Below, piece after piece: positions 25,405 to 34,401 of a DNA stretch of 64,000 nt (positions are counted from its first letter, which is position 1; each line of letters starts with the position of its first letter). The position numbers and the translations under genes were made by a program. This DNA is from CAIKMD01 sp035552195 (GTDB taxonomy: Bacteria; Pseudomonadota; Alphaproteobacteria; ATCC43930; CGMCC-115725): the NCBI GenBank assembly GCA_035552195.1, contig DASZLU010000026.1, positions 124,001-188,000 on the forward strand, given 5' to 3'. The notes under the pieces are model-generated. The model did no database searches. It was not told the origin of the DNA and was given only the letters and a program-made list of their open reading frames with translations.

Positions 25405-25869
25405 TTCGCGATCGTCGAGCGCCGGCTGCGCGTCAGGTGGGCGAGGACGCGCAGCGCGCGCACGCTGTGATAGCCGGTCTTGAGCGTATCGAGCGCGAGG
25501 AAGATTGCCGCGAGCTCGTCGATATCATCGCCGAGCGGCAGGCTGATTTCGACATCGAGGAACAGATGATGGAAATGGGGTGACGTCGCGATAAATGCCC
25601 CAGCCCAGCGCCGCGAGCAGGATCAGCACCAGCGCGTCGATCGCGGGGTGCGCCGTAACATAACGATCGAGCTTGCCGGTCGTGCCGGCGAAATGAAAGA
25701 CTTCGTAGATCGCATAGCCGAGCAAGATCGCGGTGACCGCGAGATCGATGTATTCGGCAATACCGAAAACGATGTCGGGATCGCCGATATAGAGCAGCAG
25801 ATGATGCTGTTCGGCATCAATCGTCTGCAGAACCGCCAGCCAGGTGAGAAAGCGCAGCGTGCCGCGCAT
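25401..25869 (-). pseudogene. Uncharacterised membrane protein, frameshifted near the middle
   Basis: From ATG 25869 the frame encodes hydrophobic helices (LRFLTWLAVLQTI; EYIDLAVTAILLGYAIYEVF; AIDALVLILLAALGWGIY) and then turns into nonsense near 25575. A frame shifted by one base continues with coding character to TAG 25401: HHLFLDVEISLPLGDD, IDELAAIFLALDTLKTGYHSV, RALRVLAHLTRS. Adding one C to the CCCC run at about 25577-25580 would join the two as RDVTPHFHHLFLD. The intact protein would have about 156 residues. Function unknown. The overlap of its end with the H1-like gene is convergent. Confidence 0.6.
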
Positions 25870-25910
25870 CAAAGGACGCGCGCCGGGATGCGGGCCTTAC
25901 CTCTGACCGT

Positions 25911-26303
25911 TCAGCGGCTGTAATCGATGCTGCCGAGTGGTTGCAGCGCGCCGCCGAGATTGCTGCTGCCGTCGCTGGCGCTGAGCGGGCCGTCGTAGCC
26001 GTTGGCACCGAGATAATCGCTGCCGGGGAGCGGGCCAAAATCGCCACGATTGGGTACGACGGAAGCCGCGGGCTCGGGCGCGGACGGCGTCAACGGCTTC
26101 ATCGTGGTGATGCGCCAGCCGGCGGTGTCGTAGCTCGAGGAATACATGCTGGTACCATGCGAGCCGATACCGCCGGTGCCGCCGCCGAAGACATCGATGC
26201 CGGTCTTGATGATCGGCGAATGCGATAGCGTGTCTGGACTCAGCATCACCAGCACCGACGGCGCGAATGAGGAAACAACGCGATGCAACGTAAATACGGC
26301 CAT
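25911..26303 (-). CDS. Uncharacterised Gly/Ser/Pro-rich protein
   Basis: The ATG at 26303 is preceded by GGGAGG and gives 130 residues. The N-terminus (AVFTLHRVVSSFAPSVLVML) is moderately hydrophobic but not a clear signal peptide. The rest is rich in Gly, Ser, Pro and Asp, with GGGTGGIGSHGTSMYSSSYD and WRITTMKPLTP. No family is recognised. It is divergent from the large c-haem protein gene and shares its promoter region. Confidence 0.6.
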   Translation of the reverse strand: MAVFTLHRVVSSFAPSVLVMLSPDTLSHSPIIKTGIDVFGGGTGGIGSHGTSMYSSSYDTAGWRITTMKPLTPSAPEPAASVVPNRGDFGPLPGSDYLGANGYDGPLSASDGSSNLGGALQPLGSIDYSR

Positions 26304-26355
26304 TCTGGCCTCCCGCTTTTTTGACTTGTTAAGACTTCCCGCAAAGCCGCACGGC

Positions 26356-26374
26356 GTCAAGCGCTTCGCTTGAC
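26356..26374 (+). promoter_or_regulatory. Perfect inverted repeat in a divergent promoter
   Basis: GTCAAGCG (26356-26363), loop CTT, CGCTTGAC (26367-26374) is a perfect 8-bp hairpin or operator. Its right arm overlaps a TTGACA hexamer (26370-26375) that could be the -35 box of the rightward gene, with a weak TGAATA some 18 bases later. A regulator binding here could affect both divergent genes. Confidence 0.4.
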
Positions 26375-26434
26375 AGTTGCGCGTGAACGTCGGTGAATAC
26401 ATTGTCAAAGAAGTATTTTCGGGAGGTCGTCATT

Positions 26435-28693
26435 ATGCTGAAGCGGGCGCTGTATCTCGGTGTTGCCAGTCTTGCGCTTCTAAGTTTCGCTGCGCTTGAA
26501 GCCGCGGCTCAGTCTTCCGGTAACGGGTCGTCCGGCAATGCGCCCTCCAGCAATGCGCCGCCCGCGGCCGCTTCGCCCGCACCGACTTCTCAGCATGTCG
26601 ACCTGCCACCGCTATCCGCGGGACCGCCGACCAATCCCGATGGCAGTCCGCTGCAATCGATCAGCGGCACGGTGACGAGCCCGCACGGTCCCGAAGCCGG
26701 CGTCTGGGTCATCGCGGAGACCACCGAGTTGCCGACGAAGTTCGTGAAGATCGTCGTGACCGACGACAAGGGTCGCTACCTGTTGCCGCAACTGCCGCGC
26801 GCCGATTACAGCGTCTGGGTGCGCGGCTACGGTCTCGTCGATTCGCCGAAAGTGCACGGCGTACCGGGCAAGCATCTCGATCTCGGCGCGGTGCCGGCCC
26901 CCAACGCCGGCGATGCCGCGCAATATTATCCGGCGATCTACTGGTACTCGATGCTGAAGATCCCCGGCGCCAATCAGTTCGGCGGCAAGAGTTCGATCCC
27001 GCCGAAGGCGACGCTGCAGCAATATCTCACCGATATCAAGAACCAAGGCTGCGTCGGCTGCCATCAGCTCGGCATGCTGTCGACACGCACGATCCCCGCC
27101 GCCTTCAGCGATCTCGATCCCGAGCAGGCCTGGATCCGCCGCATCCAATCCGGCCAGTCGGCGTCGCAGATGGTCGGCGCCGCCGGCGCGATGGGCGGCG
27201 TGCCGCTGCATTATTTCGCCGATTGGACCGAGCGCATCGCCAAAGGCGCGCTGCCGACCGAGAAGCCGCAGCGGCCGCAAGGCATGGAGCGCAACGTCGT
27301 CATCACCGAATGGGAATGGGGCAGCCCCAGCACCTATCTCCACGATCTGATCTCGACCGATAAGCGCAACCCGACGGTCAACGCCTACGGTCCGCTTGTC
27401 GGCTCGACGGAATATTCGACCGACGATCTGCCGATCCTCGATCCGAAGACCAACACGGCATACACCTTCCACGCGCCGCATCGCGACGCCGACATGCCCG
27501 AGAGCTTGGGCCCGGGCCAGGCCGCGGACCTCAAGCCGATGCAGCCGTCGGCCTATTGGGGCGATCACAAGATGTGGTCGAACTACATCAACAATCACAA
27601 CTCCATGTTCGACAGCCAGGGCAGGCTGTGGCTGACCGCCGACTTCCGCAACAAAGCCGATCCCGCCTATTGCAAGCAGGGCTCGGACCTCGAATCGGCG
27701 AAGATCTTTCCGCTGACCGAGAATACGCGCCAGCTCGCGATGCTCGATCTGAAGACGGGCACTTACACCTTCATCGACACCTGCTTCGGCTGGCAGCATC
27801 TCAATTTCGGCAGGGACAAAGACGACACGCTTTATGCGAGCGGCGGCGGACCGGTGCTCGGCTGGGTCGACACCAAGACCTTCGACGAGACCCACGATGC
27901 CGCGAAATCGCAAGGCTGGACGCCGCTGATCGTCGACGCGGACGGCAACGGCAAGCGCGACGCTTATGTCGATTTCAACCAGCCGACCGATCCTGCCAAG
28001 GACAAGCGCCTCCCCGGCGGCTTCTACGCCGTGATGACGAGTCCCGCCGATGGCTCGGTCTGGGGCACGGTCGGGGTCTTCGGCCCGGGACCGGGCCTTG
28101 TGCGCGTCGCGCTCGGCAGCGATGCGCCGGCGAACGCGATGTCGGAATACTATGCGATACCGGCGCCGGGCTTCGGGCCGCGCGGCGGCGATATCGACAC
28201 GAAGGGACGCGTCTGGGTCTCGCTTGGCTCGGGCCAACTCGGTGAGTTCGATCGCAGCAAGTGCAAAGGGCCCTTGAACGGCGCGAAGGGTGCGGACGGC
28301 ACAGCCTGCCCCGAAGGCTGGAGCTTCTTCCAATATCCGGGTCCGGGCTTTGCCGGCATCGGCAAGAACAGCGCCGAGGCGAGCTATTACACCTGGGTCG
28401 ACCAGCTGGACACGCTCGGCCTCGGCAAGGACGTGCCGATCTCGACCGGCAACGAGAACGATGCGTTGCTCGCGCTGGTCAACGGCAAGTGGGTCGTCAT
28501 GCGCGTGCCCTATCCGATGAGCTTCTACACCAAAGGGCTCGACGGCCGCATCGACGATCCGAAGGGCGGCTGGAAGGCACGCGGCGTCTGGACGACGAGC
28601 GGCGACCGTACGCCGTGGTTGCACGAAGGGGGCAAAGGCACACGGCCGATGGCCTTCCACTTCCAGATCCGGCCCAACCCGCTGGCCGATTGA
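26435..28693 (+). CDS. Periplasmic c-type haem protein with carboxypeptidase-regulatory domain
   Basis: A 752-residue exported protein; GGGAGG precedes the ATG and a signal peptide ends near AAAQ (residue 25). After a Ser/Asn/Pro-rich linker, residues 70-130 form a CarboxypepD_reg-like beta sandwich (SISGTVTSPHGPEAGVWVIA, DDKGRYLLPQLP). A single haem-binding CVGCH follows at about residue 205. The rest looks like a beta-propeller of streptogramin-lyase type with repeated SQGRLWLTA, DTKGRVWVSL and similar strands. It may be a periplasmic electron-transfer enzyme or sensor, perhaps for alcohols or sugars; the substrate is unknown. Its stop overlaps the trmO start (TGATG). Confidence 0.85.
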   Translation: MLKRALYLGVASLALLSFAALEAAAQSSGNGSSGNAPSSNAPPAAASPAPTSQHVDLPPLSAGPPTNPDGSPLQSISGTVTSPHGPEAGVWVIAETTELPTKFVKIVVTDDKGRYLLPQLPRADYSVWVRGYGLVDSPKVHGVPGKHLDLGAVPAPNAGDAAQYYPAIYWYSMLKIPGANQFGGKSSIPPKATLQQYLTDIKNQGCVGCHQLGMLSTRTIPAAFSDLDPEQAWIRRIQSGQSASQMVGAAGAMGGVPLHYFADWTERIAKGALPTEKPQRPQGMERNVVITEWEWGSPSTYLHDLISTDKRNPTVNAYGPLVGSTEYSTDDLPILDPKTNTAYTFHAPHRDADMPESLGPGQAADLKPMQPSAYWGDHKMWSNYINNHNSMFDSQGRLWLTADFRNKADPAYCKQGSDLESAKIFPLTENTRQLAMLDLKTGTYTFIDTCFGWQHLNFGRDKDDTLYASGGGPVLGWVDTKTFDETHDAAKSQGWTPLIVDADGNGKRDAYVDFNQPTDPAKDKRLPGGFYAVMTSPADGSVWGTVGVFGPGPGLVRVALGSDAPANAMSEYYAIPAPGFGPRGGDIDTKGRVWVSLGSGQLGEFDRSKCKGPLNGAKGADGTACPEGWSFFQYPGPGFAGIGKNSAEASYYTWVDQLDTLGLGKDVPISTGNENDALLALVNGKWVVMRVPYPMSFYTKGLDGRIDDPKGGWKARGVWTTSGDRTPWLHEGGKGTRPMAFHFQIRPNPLAD

Positions 28694-29148
28694 TGGCAGA
28701 GAGCGACATGCGTGCCGGCGAGGTTGCCGGCACGCTGCCGCCGGCGACCGATGCCGGCATCTACTTCATCGGTCTGATCCGCACGCCATGGCATTCGCGG
28801 GCCGAATGCCCGAAACGCGGCACGCTCGATGGGCCGGTCTGCTCGCTGGTCATCGACGAGCGCTGGCGCGTCGCGCCGACCGGGATCGAGCAGCACCAGC
28901 GCCTGCAGGTGCTATACTGGATGCATCAGGCACGGCGCGATCTCCTGCTCCAGGCGCCGCGTCTTGGCGCACTCGCCGGCACTTTTGCCCTAAGGTCGCC
29001 CGTGCGACCCAATCCCATCGCTTCGTCGATGGTCGCATTCGTATCGCTTCGCAACAATATCGTCGAGGTGCGCGGTCTCGATTGCCTTGATGGCACGCCG
29101 CTGATCGATGTGAAGCCCGAGCGCGGACGGCACGACGCAGTCGGTTGA
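28693..29148 (+). CDS. trmO: tRNA t6A37 methyltransferase TrmO (TsaA-like)
   Basis: A 151-residue member of the TrmO/YaeB/VirR family. The family blocks IGLIRTPWHSRAECPKRG, LRSPVRPNPIASS and CLDGTPLIDVKPERG are all present. The enzyme transfers a methyl group from SAM to N6-threonylcarbamoyladenosine 37 of some tRNAs. It lacks the C-terminal domain of the E. coli protein, as many short homologues do. The ATG at 28693 overlaps the previous stop by one base. Confidence 0.9.
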   Translation: MAESDMRAGEVAGTLPPATDAGIYFIGLIRTPWHSRAECPKRGTLDGPVCSLVIDERWRVAPTGIEQHQRLQVLYWMHQARRDLLLQAPRLGALAGTFALRSPVRPNPIASSMVAFVSLRNNIVEVRGLDCLDGTPLIDVKPERGRHDAVG

Positions 29149-29233
29149 GACGCTCACGCTTTCGGGATTCGGCCAGGCTACCCATATGAGCTAAAATCGT
29201 GTCGGCTTGGTGCCCGCGAGAACGGAGACGATC

Positions 29234-29911
29234 ATGAAAAAGCATTTACTCGGCGCGTCGGCGCTGGCCGGCTTTCTGGCGCTGCCCTTCGCCGCCGAAG
29301 CGCGCGTGGTGCCGCCTCCGACCCAGGACGAGGCGGTAGGGCAGGCGACGACCGAAGTGGCGGTTCTCGCCGGCGGCTGCTTCTGGGGTGTGCAGGGCGT
29401 GTTCCAGCATGTCGACGGCGTGATCAAAGCCGTCTCGGGCTATGACGGCGGTACCAAGGAAACGGCCGATTATGACACGGTAAGCGCTCATACGACCGAC
29501 CATGCCGAAGCGGTGCAGATCACCTTCGATCCGAAGAAGATTTCCTATGGCCGCCTGCTGCAGATTTATTTCTCGGTCGCGCATGATCCGACCGAGCTCA
29601 ATCGCCAGGGCCCCGATACGGGCAAGAATTATCGCTCGACCATCTTCCCGACGAGCGACGAGCAGGCCAAAGTCGCGAAGGCCTATATCGCCCAGCTCGA
29701 CGACGCCCATGTTTACAAAGACCGGGTCGTGACGACGATCGAGCCCGGGAAGACCTTCTATCCGGCCGAGGATTATCACCAGGATTTCCTCACCCGGCAC
29801 CCGAGCTATCCCTACATCGTCATGTTCGACCTGCCGAAGGTCGCCGATCTGAAAGCGTCGTTCCCCGATCTCTACCGCGCCGATCCGGTGCTGGTCTTCG
29901 CGTCGAATTGA
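29234..29911 (+). CDS. msrA: Peptide methionine sulfoxide reductase A, exported
   Basis: The 225-residue product has a signal peptide (about residues 1-23, cut after AEA) before a standard MsrA domain. The catalytic Cys49 lies in AGGCFWGVQGVF. Conserved GYDGGTKETADYDTVSAHTTDHAEAV follows (about residues 68-93), with YFSVAHDPTELNRQGPDTG as the Asp/Glu region. YPAEDYHQDFL lies near the C-terminus. MsrA reduces methionine-S-sulfoxide in proteins; export implies repair of periplasmic proteins. No msrB is adjacent. Confidence 0.94.
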   Translation: MKKHLLGASALAGFLALPFAAEARVVPPPTQDEAVGQATTEVAVLAGGCFWGVQGVFQHVDGVIKAVSGYDGGTKETADYDTVSAHTTDHAEAVQITFDPKKISYGRLLQIYFSVAHDPTELNRQGPDTGKNYRSTIFPTSDEQAKVAKAYIAQLDDAHVYKDRVVTTIEPGKTFYPAEDYHQDFLTRHPSYPYIVMFDLPKVADLKASFPDLYRADPVLVFASN

Positions 29912-29920
29912 CGGCCGACG

Positions 29921-30505
29921 TCAATGCGTCATCGCGCTGGGCGACGTTGCCGAGTCCGCGGCTTCGTCGCCGGGCTCCGCTGGCGCGGCCGATGACGCGG
30001 GTTCCGCGACCGGCTCGCTAGGCGTCTGTTGCGCGGGCACCGCCTGCGCTTGCGGCGGCTGGGCCGATGCACCGACGCCGCCGGCAAAACGTGCGAAGAA
30101 ATCGTCTGCCATCTTGCGCGCGGCGCTGTCGATAAGGCGCGAGCCGATCTGCGCCAGCTTGCCGCCGACATTGCCCTCGACTTTGTAGTTCAGCACCGTC
30201 GCGCCGCCATCGTCGCGCAGGCTTACCGCCGCACCGCCTTTGGCGAAGCCGGCCGCGCCACCCGTGCCTGCGCCCGAGATGTTGTAGCTGCTCGGTGGAT
30301 CGAGATCGGACAATGTGACCTTGCCGCCGAAATGCGCAGAGACCGGACCGACTTTCGCCGCGACCTTGCCGGTGAACTCGGTGTCCGAAAGCTTCTCGAG
30401 CGATTCGCAGCCGGCGATGCACAGCTTCAAGATCGCGGGGTCGGTGAGCGCCCGCCAAACCTCGTCGCGCGGCGCGGCGATACGGTATTCACCGGTCATA
30501 TCCAT
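29921..30505 (-). CDS. CoxG-like (SRPBCC) protein
   Basis: A 194-residue protein with a CoxG/SRPBCC domain in the first 145 residues: DMTGEYRIAAPRDEVWRALTDPAIL, LCIAGCESLEKLSDTEF, and the glycine-rich LSDLDPPSSYNISGAGTGG strand region. A Pro/Ala-rich tail with repeated charged residues follows (about 150-194). CoxG anchors carbon monoxide dehydrogenase-type enzymes to the membrane in some bacteria, and homologues serve other molybdenum hydroxylases. No cox genes are near, so the partner is unknown. It converges on msrA. Confidence 0.9.
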   Translation of the reverse strand: MDMTGEYRIAAPRDEVWRALTDPAILKLCIAGCESLEKLSDTEFTGKVAAKVGPVSAHFGGKVTLSDLDPPSSYNISGAGTGGAAGFAKGGAAVSLRDDGGATVLNYKVEGNVGGKLAQIGSRLIDSAARKMADDFFARFAGGVGASAQPPQAQAVPAQQTPSEPVAEPASSAAPAEPGDEAADSATSPSAMTH

Positions 30506-31041
30506 CGGATGATCCTTTTAAAGCCAGAAATGTAAGCGCCGAGGCGGCCGGCTGGTTGCTGTTCGGCGGCGGAAGTGGCCGCGCCGAGCGAAAGGCGAGG
30601 CGCGCAACGCGCGCAGCATCGAGGCGACACCAGCGTTTCACGCCACCGCAGCCGCTTGTCGGCGACACTCTTGGCATTCGCGTGGCGGCGATCAAGCGCC
30701 TGCTGCTATGAGGGTGCGCATGCGTCGTGCCGCCGAGTTCGGGAAGAGCCGGCGCGATGGGGTGGTTTTGAGCGGCGGTACGATACGTCAATCCATATCT
30801 TGCCGTCCGCCCGGGGTTCGTCAAAGGAGGAGGGCGCTGTTGCGGCTGCGATATATTCGTTAAGGTATAACGCCAATACGTGCGAAGCCAGGGTGGAGTG
30901 ATCGGCGAAACATTTCAGGGCCTGGGGCTGGCCGCACGCGCCGATCGACCGATATCCCTGTCCTTGCCGGCTCCGGCCACGGCGCTTAGACTTCCCCAAA
31001 AGCGCCGGTCGCGGCGCGGTTTGGCAAGGAGGAAGCGCCTG
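30506..31041. other. Intergenic region, about 535 bp, no supported gene
   Basis: Overlapping open frames exist on both strands (for example 30489-30824 leftward and 30575-30901 rightward), but their translations are Arg-, Ser- and Cys-rich without family blocks and lack ribosome binding sites. The stretch must contain the promoters of the divergent CoxG-like and cupin genes. Composition is more AT-rich around 30840-30880 (GATATATTCGTTAAGGTATAACG). Confidence 0.5.
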
Positions 31042-31533
31042 ATGAGCGATGCGCCGATGAATGCCGACGAGAAAGAGGCTTTCCACCGCGAGGCCGAGGC
31101 GAAGATCCAGACATTCGATTATCGGAAGCCGGCCGATGCGAAGGATCGCGCCGGCGAGCCGATGGTGAAGCAGATCGCCAACCTGGTGCGCGGCGATCTC
31201 ATGCGGCTCAACGTGCAGATCGTCAAGGAAGGCGGCGAGAACAATCTCCACTATCACACCGGCGGCGACACGGTCTGGATGGTGATCCGCGGCGTCGCGC
31301 GCTTTTACGGCGTCGGCGACAAGCTGCTCGGCGAGATTGGGCCGAATGGCGGTATCCTACTGCCGGGCGGCTCGCGCTATTGGTTCGAGAAGGTCGGCAA
31401 CGAAGATCTTGAGATCCTGCAGATCGTCTGCAAGGAATCGCGCCAGGCGCAAACCCAGCGCATCAATCTCGATCAGCACAAAGACTGGATGAACGAAGAG
31501 CGGCTGCGGGTTTACGATAAGACGGCGGGCTAG
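31042..31533 (+). CDS. Cupin domain protein
   Basis: A 163-residue single-domain cupin. AAGGAGG precedes the ATG. The two cupin motifs are clear: motif 1 in ENNLHYHTGGDTVWMVIRGVARFYG (HxH with the later Glu/Asp position) and motif 2 in LLPGGSRYWFEKVGNEDLEIL, where the usual metal-binding His is replaced in part, so the metal site may be incomplete. A 30-residue charged N-terminal lead and a C-terminal extension with KDWMNEERLRVYD are seen. Function (dioxygenase, isomerase or binding protein) cannot be told. Confidence 0.85.
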   Translation: MSDAPMNADEKEAFHREAEAKIQTFDYRKPADAKDRAGEPMVKQIANLVRGDLMRLNVQIVKEGGENNLHYHTGGDTVWMVIRGVARFYGVGDKLLGEIGPNGGILLPGGSRYWFEKVGNEDLEILQIVCKESRQAQTQRINLDQHKDWMNEERLRVYDKTAG

Positions 31534-31561
31534 CACCTAGCGCGAGCCTGCCGCCCGAAGG

Positions 31562-32269
31562 TCACCGCCTCTTTTTTTGTGAGGCCACAATGGCCGGGCG
31601 CCCGGTCCAGCCTGGAAACGCCGGTGGATAACGGACTACCTCTACCCGTTCGAAGTAGCCATCGAATTGTTCGACCATAAATTCGATGTTTGGTGCAAGC
31701 ATGTGCGAATGAACCTTCCGTCCATCATCCTCCACATAGCTCCACATGATGCCTGTGATCATGACCTTCCCGGCATTTTGCGTGGGTGCTTGGTAAGGCA
31801 GATCGACGCCTGTGATGAGCCTCGGATCGGCAAGCGGCATGAAGCAGGTACCCGATGGCGCTGTCCAGGCCCACATGTTTTCGATCAGCTTGAGTATATC
31901 GCGAGGCGTATCGACAAGGCCGTAGGCGTACCACATGCACGAGGTCAGACCCCACCGATCGTTCCATTCCGGAGCCGGATCGCGAAAATCGCGCATTAAC
32001 AACGACACGTCGTCGTTCCCCTGTCGGGCCAGCTTCAGCATTGCGGGGGAAAGGTCGATGCCGGCGCGTTCGATCTGAGGAAAATGCCGCAAGAAGAAGC
32101 CGGTGCCGCACGCTATATCGAGCCAGGTCGTGCCCGGCGTCAGGAAGCCCTTGAGCAAAGCAAGCTCGGCCTCCGTGTCGGATCGCACCAGGGGCGCGAG
32201 AAGAAATTCTCGTTCGTAGGCAGCCGCATATTCCTCGTCGTACAGCTGCACGATTTCGTCACTGCGCAT
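31562..32269 (-). CDS. Class I SAM-dependent methyltransferase
   Basis: A 235-residue methyltransferase. Motif I is TTWLDIACGTGFFLRHFP (about residues 47-64), followed by the acidic AGIDLSPAML, a motif III-like VSLLMRDFRDPAPEW, and TSCMWYAYGLVDTPRDIL. A Rossmann-type C-methyl or O-methyltransferase is expected. It belongs to the lower-GC glycan cluster (31.5-38 kb) and lies 40 bp after the UbiA gene, so a role in modifying a lipid-linked sugar or glycan is plausible but unproven. Confidence 0.88.
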   Translation of the reverse strand: MRSDEIVQLYDEEYAAAYEREFLLAPLVRSDTEAELALLKGFLTPGTTWLDIACGTGFFLRHFPQIERAGIDLSPAMLKLARQGNDDVSLLMRDFRDPAPEWNDRWGLTSCMWYAYGLVDTPRDILKLIENMWAWTAPSGTCFMPLADPRLITGVDLPYQAPTQNAGKVMITGIMWSYVEDDGRKVHSHMLAPNIEFMVEQFDGYFERVEVVRYPPAFPGWTGRPAIVASQKKRR

Positions 32270-32308
32270 TCTGCACTCTCGATATCTGACGATGACCCGG
32301 CATCAACC

Positions 32309-33376
32309 CTAGCGAAGCCACTGCACCAGCCGATTCGGGAGGTCGGCAACCCGGACAATGGCTTTTATCTCGTTAAATTGCGCAGCAATATTGGGAAAGA
32401 ACAGAAGAACGTGCGCAACCGCTATCAATAGACCAACCGTCCCACGGGCAGCCAATTGCACGACAGCCGCAAGGGGGAGCCACACAGTATAAAATGTCTC
32501 GTTTGTAAAGGGAACGCTGCGGCGGATCGTCCATGTTTCGGACGTAAGCGCAAACTGGAAGCCAAGCGAATATTTAGCCGTTTCCAGCGCACCATAAATC
32601 ACGAACGCGATGGCCACGGATGGCGCCCATCCCCACGTGGCGAAAACAAGCGCGGCACTGACGGGAAGCTCCACAAAGAGGTTGAAGAAGGTCATGAAGC
32701 GCGACATGCGCTCTGGGCGAAGCTTTGCGGTGGCGAACGTCACCGTGCCTGAGCGTATATCGTTCGCGCGATCCAGCATCTGATGGTGGAGAATTCCTTT
32801 GAGTCCCAGTGCCGCGCTCCACGTCACGACGACAATGGGAAAGAACAGGCTCGACCGCGCCGGCCATATCATTCCGAAGACGGAAAGCACCACGAGCGTC
32901 GGGGTGACGTGGGAGCCCAGCGCATCGCACAACAATCCCGCGAGGCCCCGTTCCTTCAAGCGAATCCCCGGCAATGAATAGAGCGTTGGCCAGAGAAAAT
33001 TCAGCGCCAACAGGAGAATTGTCGGTATCGAGTAGTGCGCCAAGAGGGTCGGAGCAAACCCGATCAGGAATAGCATTGCACACAGAAACAGAAATAGGCG
33101 GCGATTTCCGCCGGCAGCGGCCATCGTGTTGTGCCTGCCCGCGCGCAAATCCGCTTCGATGTCGAAGAGGTCGTTGATGACATGACCATAGGCGGCAACG
33201 TTCGAAATCGAGAACAGGTAGCAGCCGAGCAGCAATACGGCGGGACCGGATTCGCCGCCGATCTTGAGGATTTCGAGATACGCGACGCCTAACAACGGGG
33301 GAATCTTCGAAAACCACCAGTTCTCCGGCCGCGCCGCTTGAAAAAGTCGAGCGAGGCTCGCCGTCGTTACGCGCAT
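32309..33376 (-). CDS. UbiA family prenyltransferase
   Basis: A 355-residue membrane protein with eight or nine helices. The first Asp-rich motif is NDLFDIEADLRAGR (about residue 67). The second is seen as LDRANDIRSGTVTFA (about 200), the Mg-diphosphate sites of UbiA enzymes. The opening RPENWWFSKIPPLLG resembles DPPR-type prenyltransferases that attach phosphoribose to decaprenyl phosphate, as well as other lipid carriers. Presence in a cluster with glycosyltransferases supports a lipid-carrier role in glycan assembly rather than ubiquinone synthesis. Confidence 0.88.
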   Translation of the reverse strand: MRVTTASLARLFQAARPENWWFSKIPPLLGVAYLEILKIGGESGPAVLLLGCYLFSISNVAAYGHVINDLFDIEADLRAGRHNTMAAAGGNRRLFLFLCAMLFLIGFAPTLLAHYSIPTILLLALNFLWPTLYSLPGIRLKERGLAGLLCDALGSHVTPTLVVLSVFGMIWPARSSLFFPIVVVTWSAALGLKGILHHQMLDRANDIRSGTVTFATAKLRPERMSRFMTFFNLFVELPVSAALVFATWGWAPSVAIAFVIYGALETAKYSLGFQFALTSETWTIRRSVPFTNETFYTVWLPLAAVVQLAARGTVGLLIAVAHVLLFFPNIAAQFNEIKAIVRVADLPNRLVQWLR

Positions 33377-33407
33377 GGCCAGCCGCGGTTTTTCTTTCGG
33401 CGAAGAT

Positions 33408-34190
33408 TCACTTCAACAGCCACGTTCCCGTCCGTTCCATGAGCGCTCGCTTATTCTTAAGGCCCTTTGTCCAATTGGCGTGAAATGTGAACGGCGCCAA
33501 GGCGCCTTCCATCGGCACGGCGGCATGCGGATCCGATAGGAGCGCCTTATAATTGAGGCCGTTGAGAAAGAGCGCCTCGGGCAAAGGATAGATCTGCGAC
33601 ATCCAAACCGGGTCTTGCGTGATAAGAGCGTCGCATACGGCCTGCTCGTCGATCGGCGTGTTTCCCGGGAGCCGATTATCGTACTCGGCCAGCAACGTCT
33701 CGAAAAAACGTTGCGACGTCTCTGTGGCTTTTATTGAAACAAAACCCCAGCAGCACACCGGTGGAAACCGTCGGAGCGCTTCGGTCTGAAAGGCGAGGGG
33801 ATAGTAGCGAGCGATGGCTTGGAGGTACCACAACGGATCGCCGAGCCAGGCGACATCGAGATCCGCGTAGACGACATGTCGATACTGCTCCAGGAGCCAT
33901 CGCAGATATCGAACTTTTGCCCAGTTAATCGAAATGAAAGCCGGCGTTCCGTATTCGACATAGTCGTCCGACATGAAGTCCGACGAGGGCTCGCAAAAGC
34001 TGGTGAAAGAAACGACCTGCCCTCCAGCCGCCCCGACGATGGGATCAATCGCGTCGGCGGCGCTATCGGGGCGGGCGACATAAACGATACGCGGGTCGAT
34101 TCCGACGTTGACGAGCCCCAGCAGGGCGTTTTTCAGAAAGTCTTCGACCCCCGCGGTGGCCAGCAAGGCGACGATCGTGTGTTCGTTCAT
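33408..34190 (-). CDS. Nucleotide-diphospho-sugar transferase (GT77-like)
   Basis: About 260 residues from the ATG at 34190 (a TTG at 34199 is an alternative). The domain has the GT77/PF03407 layout. NEHTIVALLATAGVEDFLKNAL opens the fold. VSFTSFCEPSSDF and WAKVRYLRWLLEQYRHVVYADLDVAWLGDPLW contain the DxD-type motif (DLDVAW, about residue 113). CCWGFVSIKATETSQRFFE and FLNGLNY follow. It would transfer a sugar, possibly arabinose, xylose or galactose, to a glycan or protein. It is in the glycan cluster with lower GC and without a signal peptide. Confidence 0.8.
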   Translation of the reverse strand: MNEHTIVALLATAGVEDFLKNALLGLVNVGIDPRIVYVARPDSAADAIDPIVGAAGGQVVSFTSFCEPSSDFMSDDYVEYGTPAFISINWAKVRYLRWLLEQYRHVVYADLDVAWLGDPLWYLQAIARYYPLAFQTEALRRFPPVCCWGFVSIKATETSQRFFETLLAEYDNRLPGNTPIDEQAVCDALITQDPVWMSQIYPLPEALFLNGLNYKALLSDPHAAVPMEGALAPFTFHANWTKGLKNKRALMERTGTWLLK

Positions 34191-34401
34191 GCGCGCCAAC
34201 TGGGTCGCAAGGTGAAGCGTATCAGCCCATCCAAATACAACGCCTGTTCTCCCTTACAGAGGATCGACGCCATTTGCAATCGCGTGAGATCTTACGTGAT
34301 CGTTCGCCAATGCAGCGTAAGACGCGATCTGAGTGAAGCTGATTTGCAAATTCTGTCGCTCGTCGGCAAGCTCGGAAGGGGATCGCGCGGGTCGATGCGG
34401 A

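Noticed and set aside
26612..28660. 682-residue open frame on the minus strand opposite the c-haem protein
   Set aside because: High GC lets long antisense frames stay open; the plus strand has a signal peptide, CVGCH and propeller strands, while the minus-strand translation is Arg/Asp/His-rich noise.
30489..30901. Overlapping open frames on both strands between CoxG and cupin genes
   Set aside because: No ribosome binding site, no family blocks, composition unlike the genes beside them.
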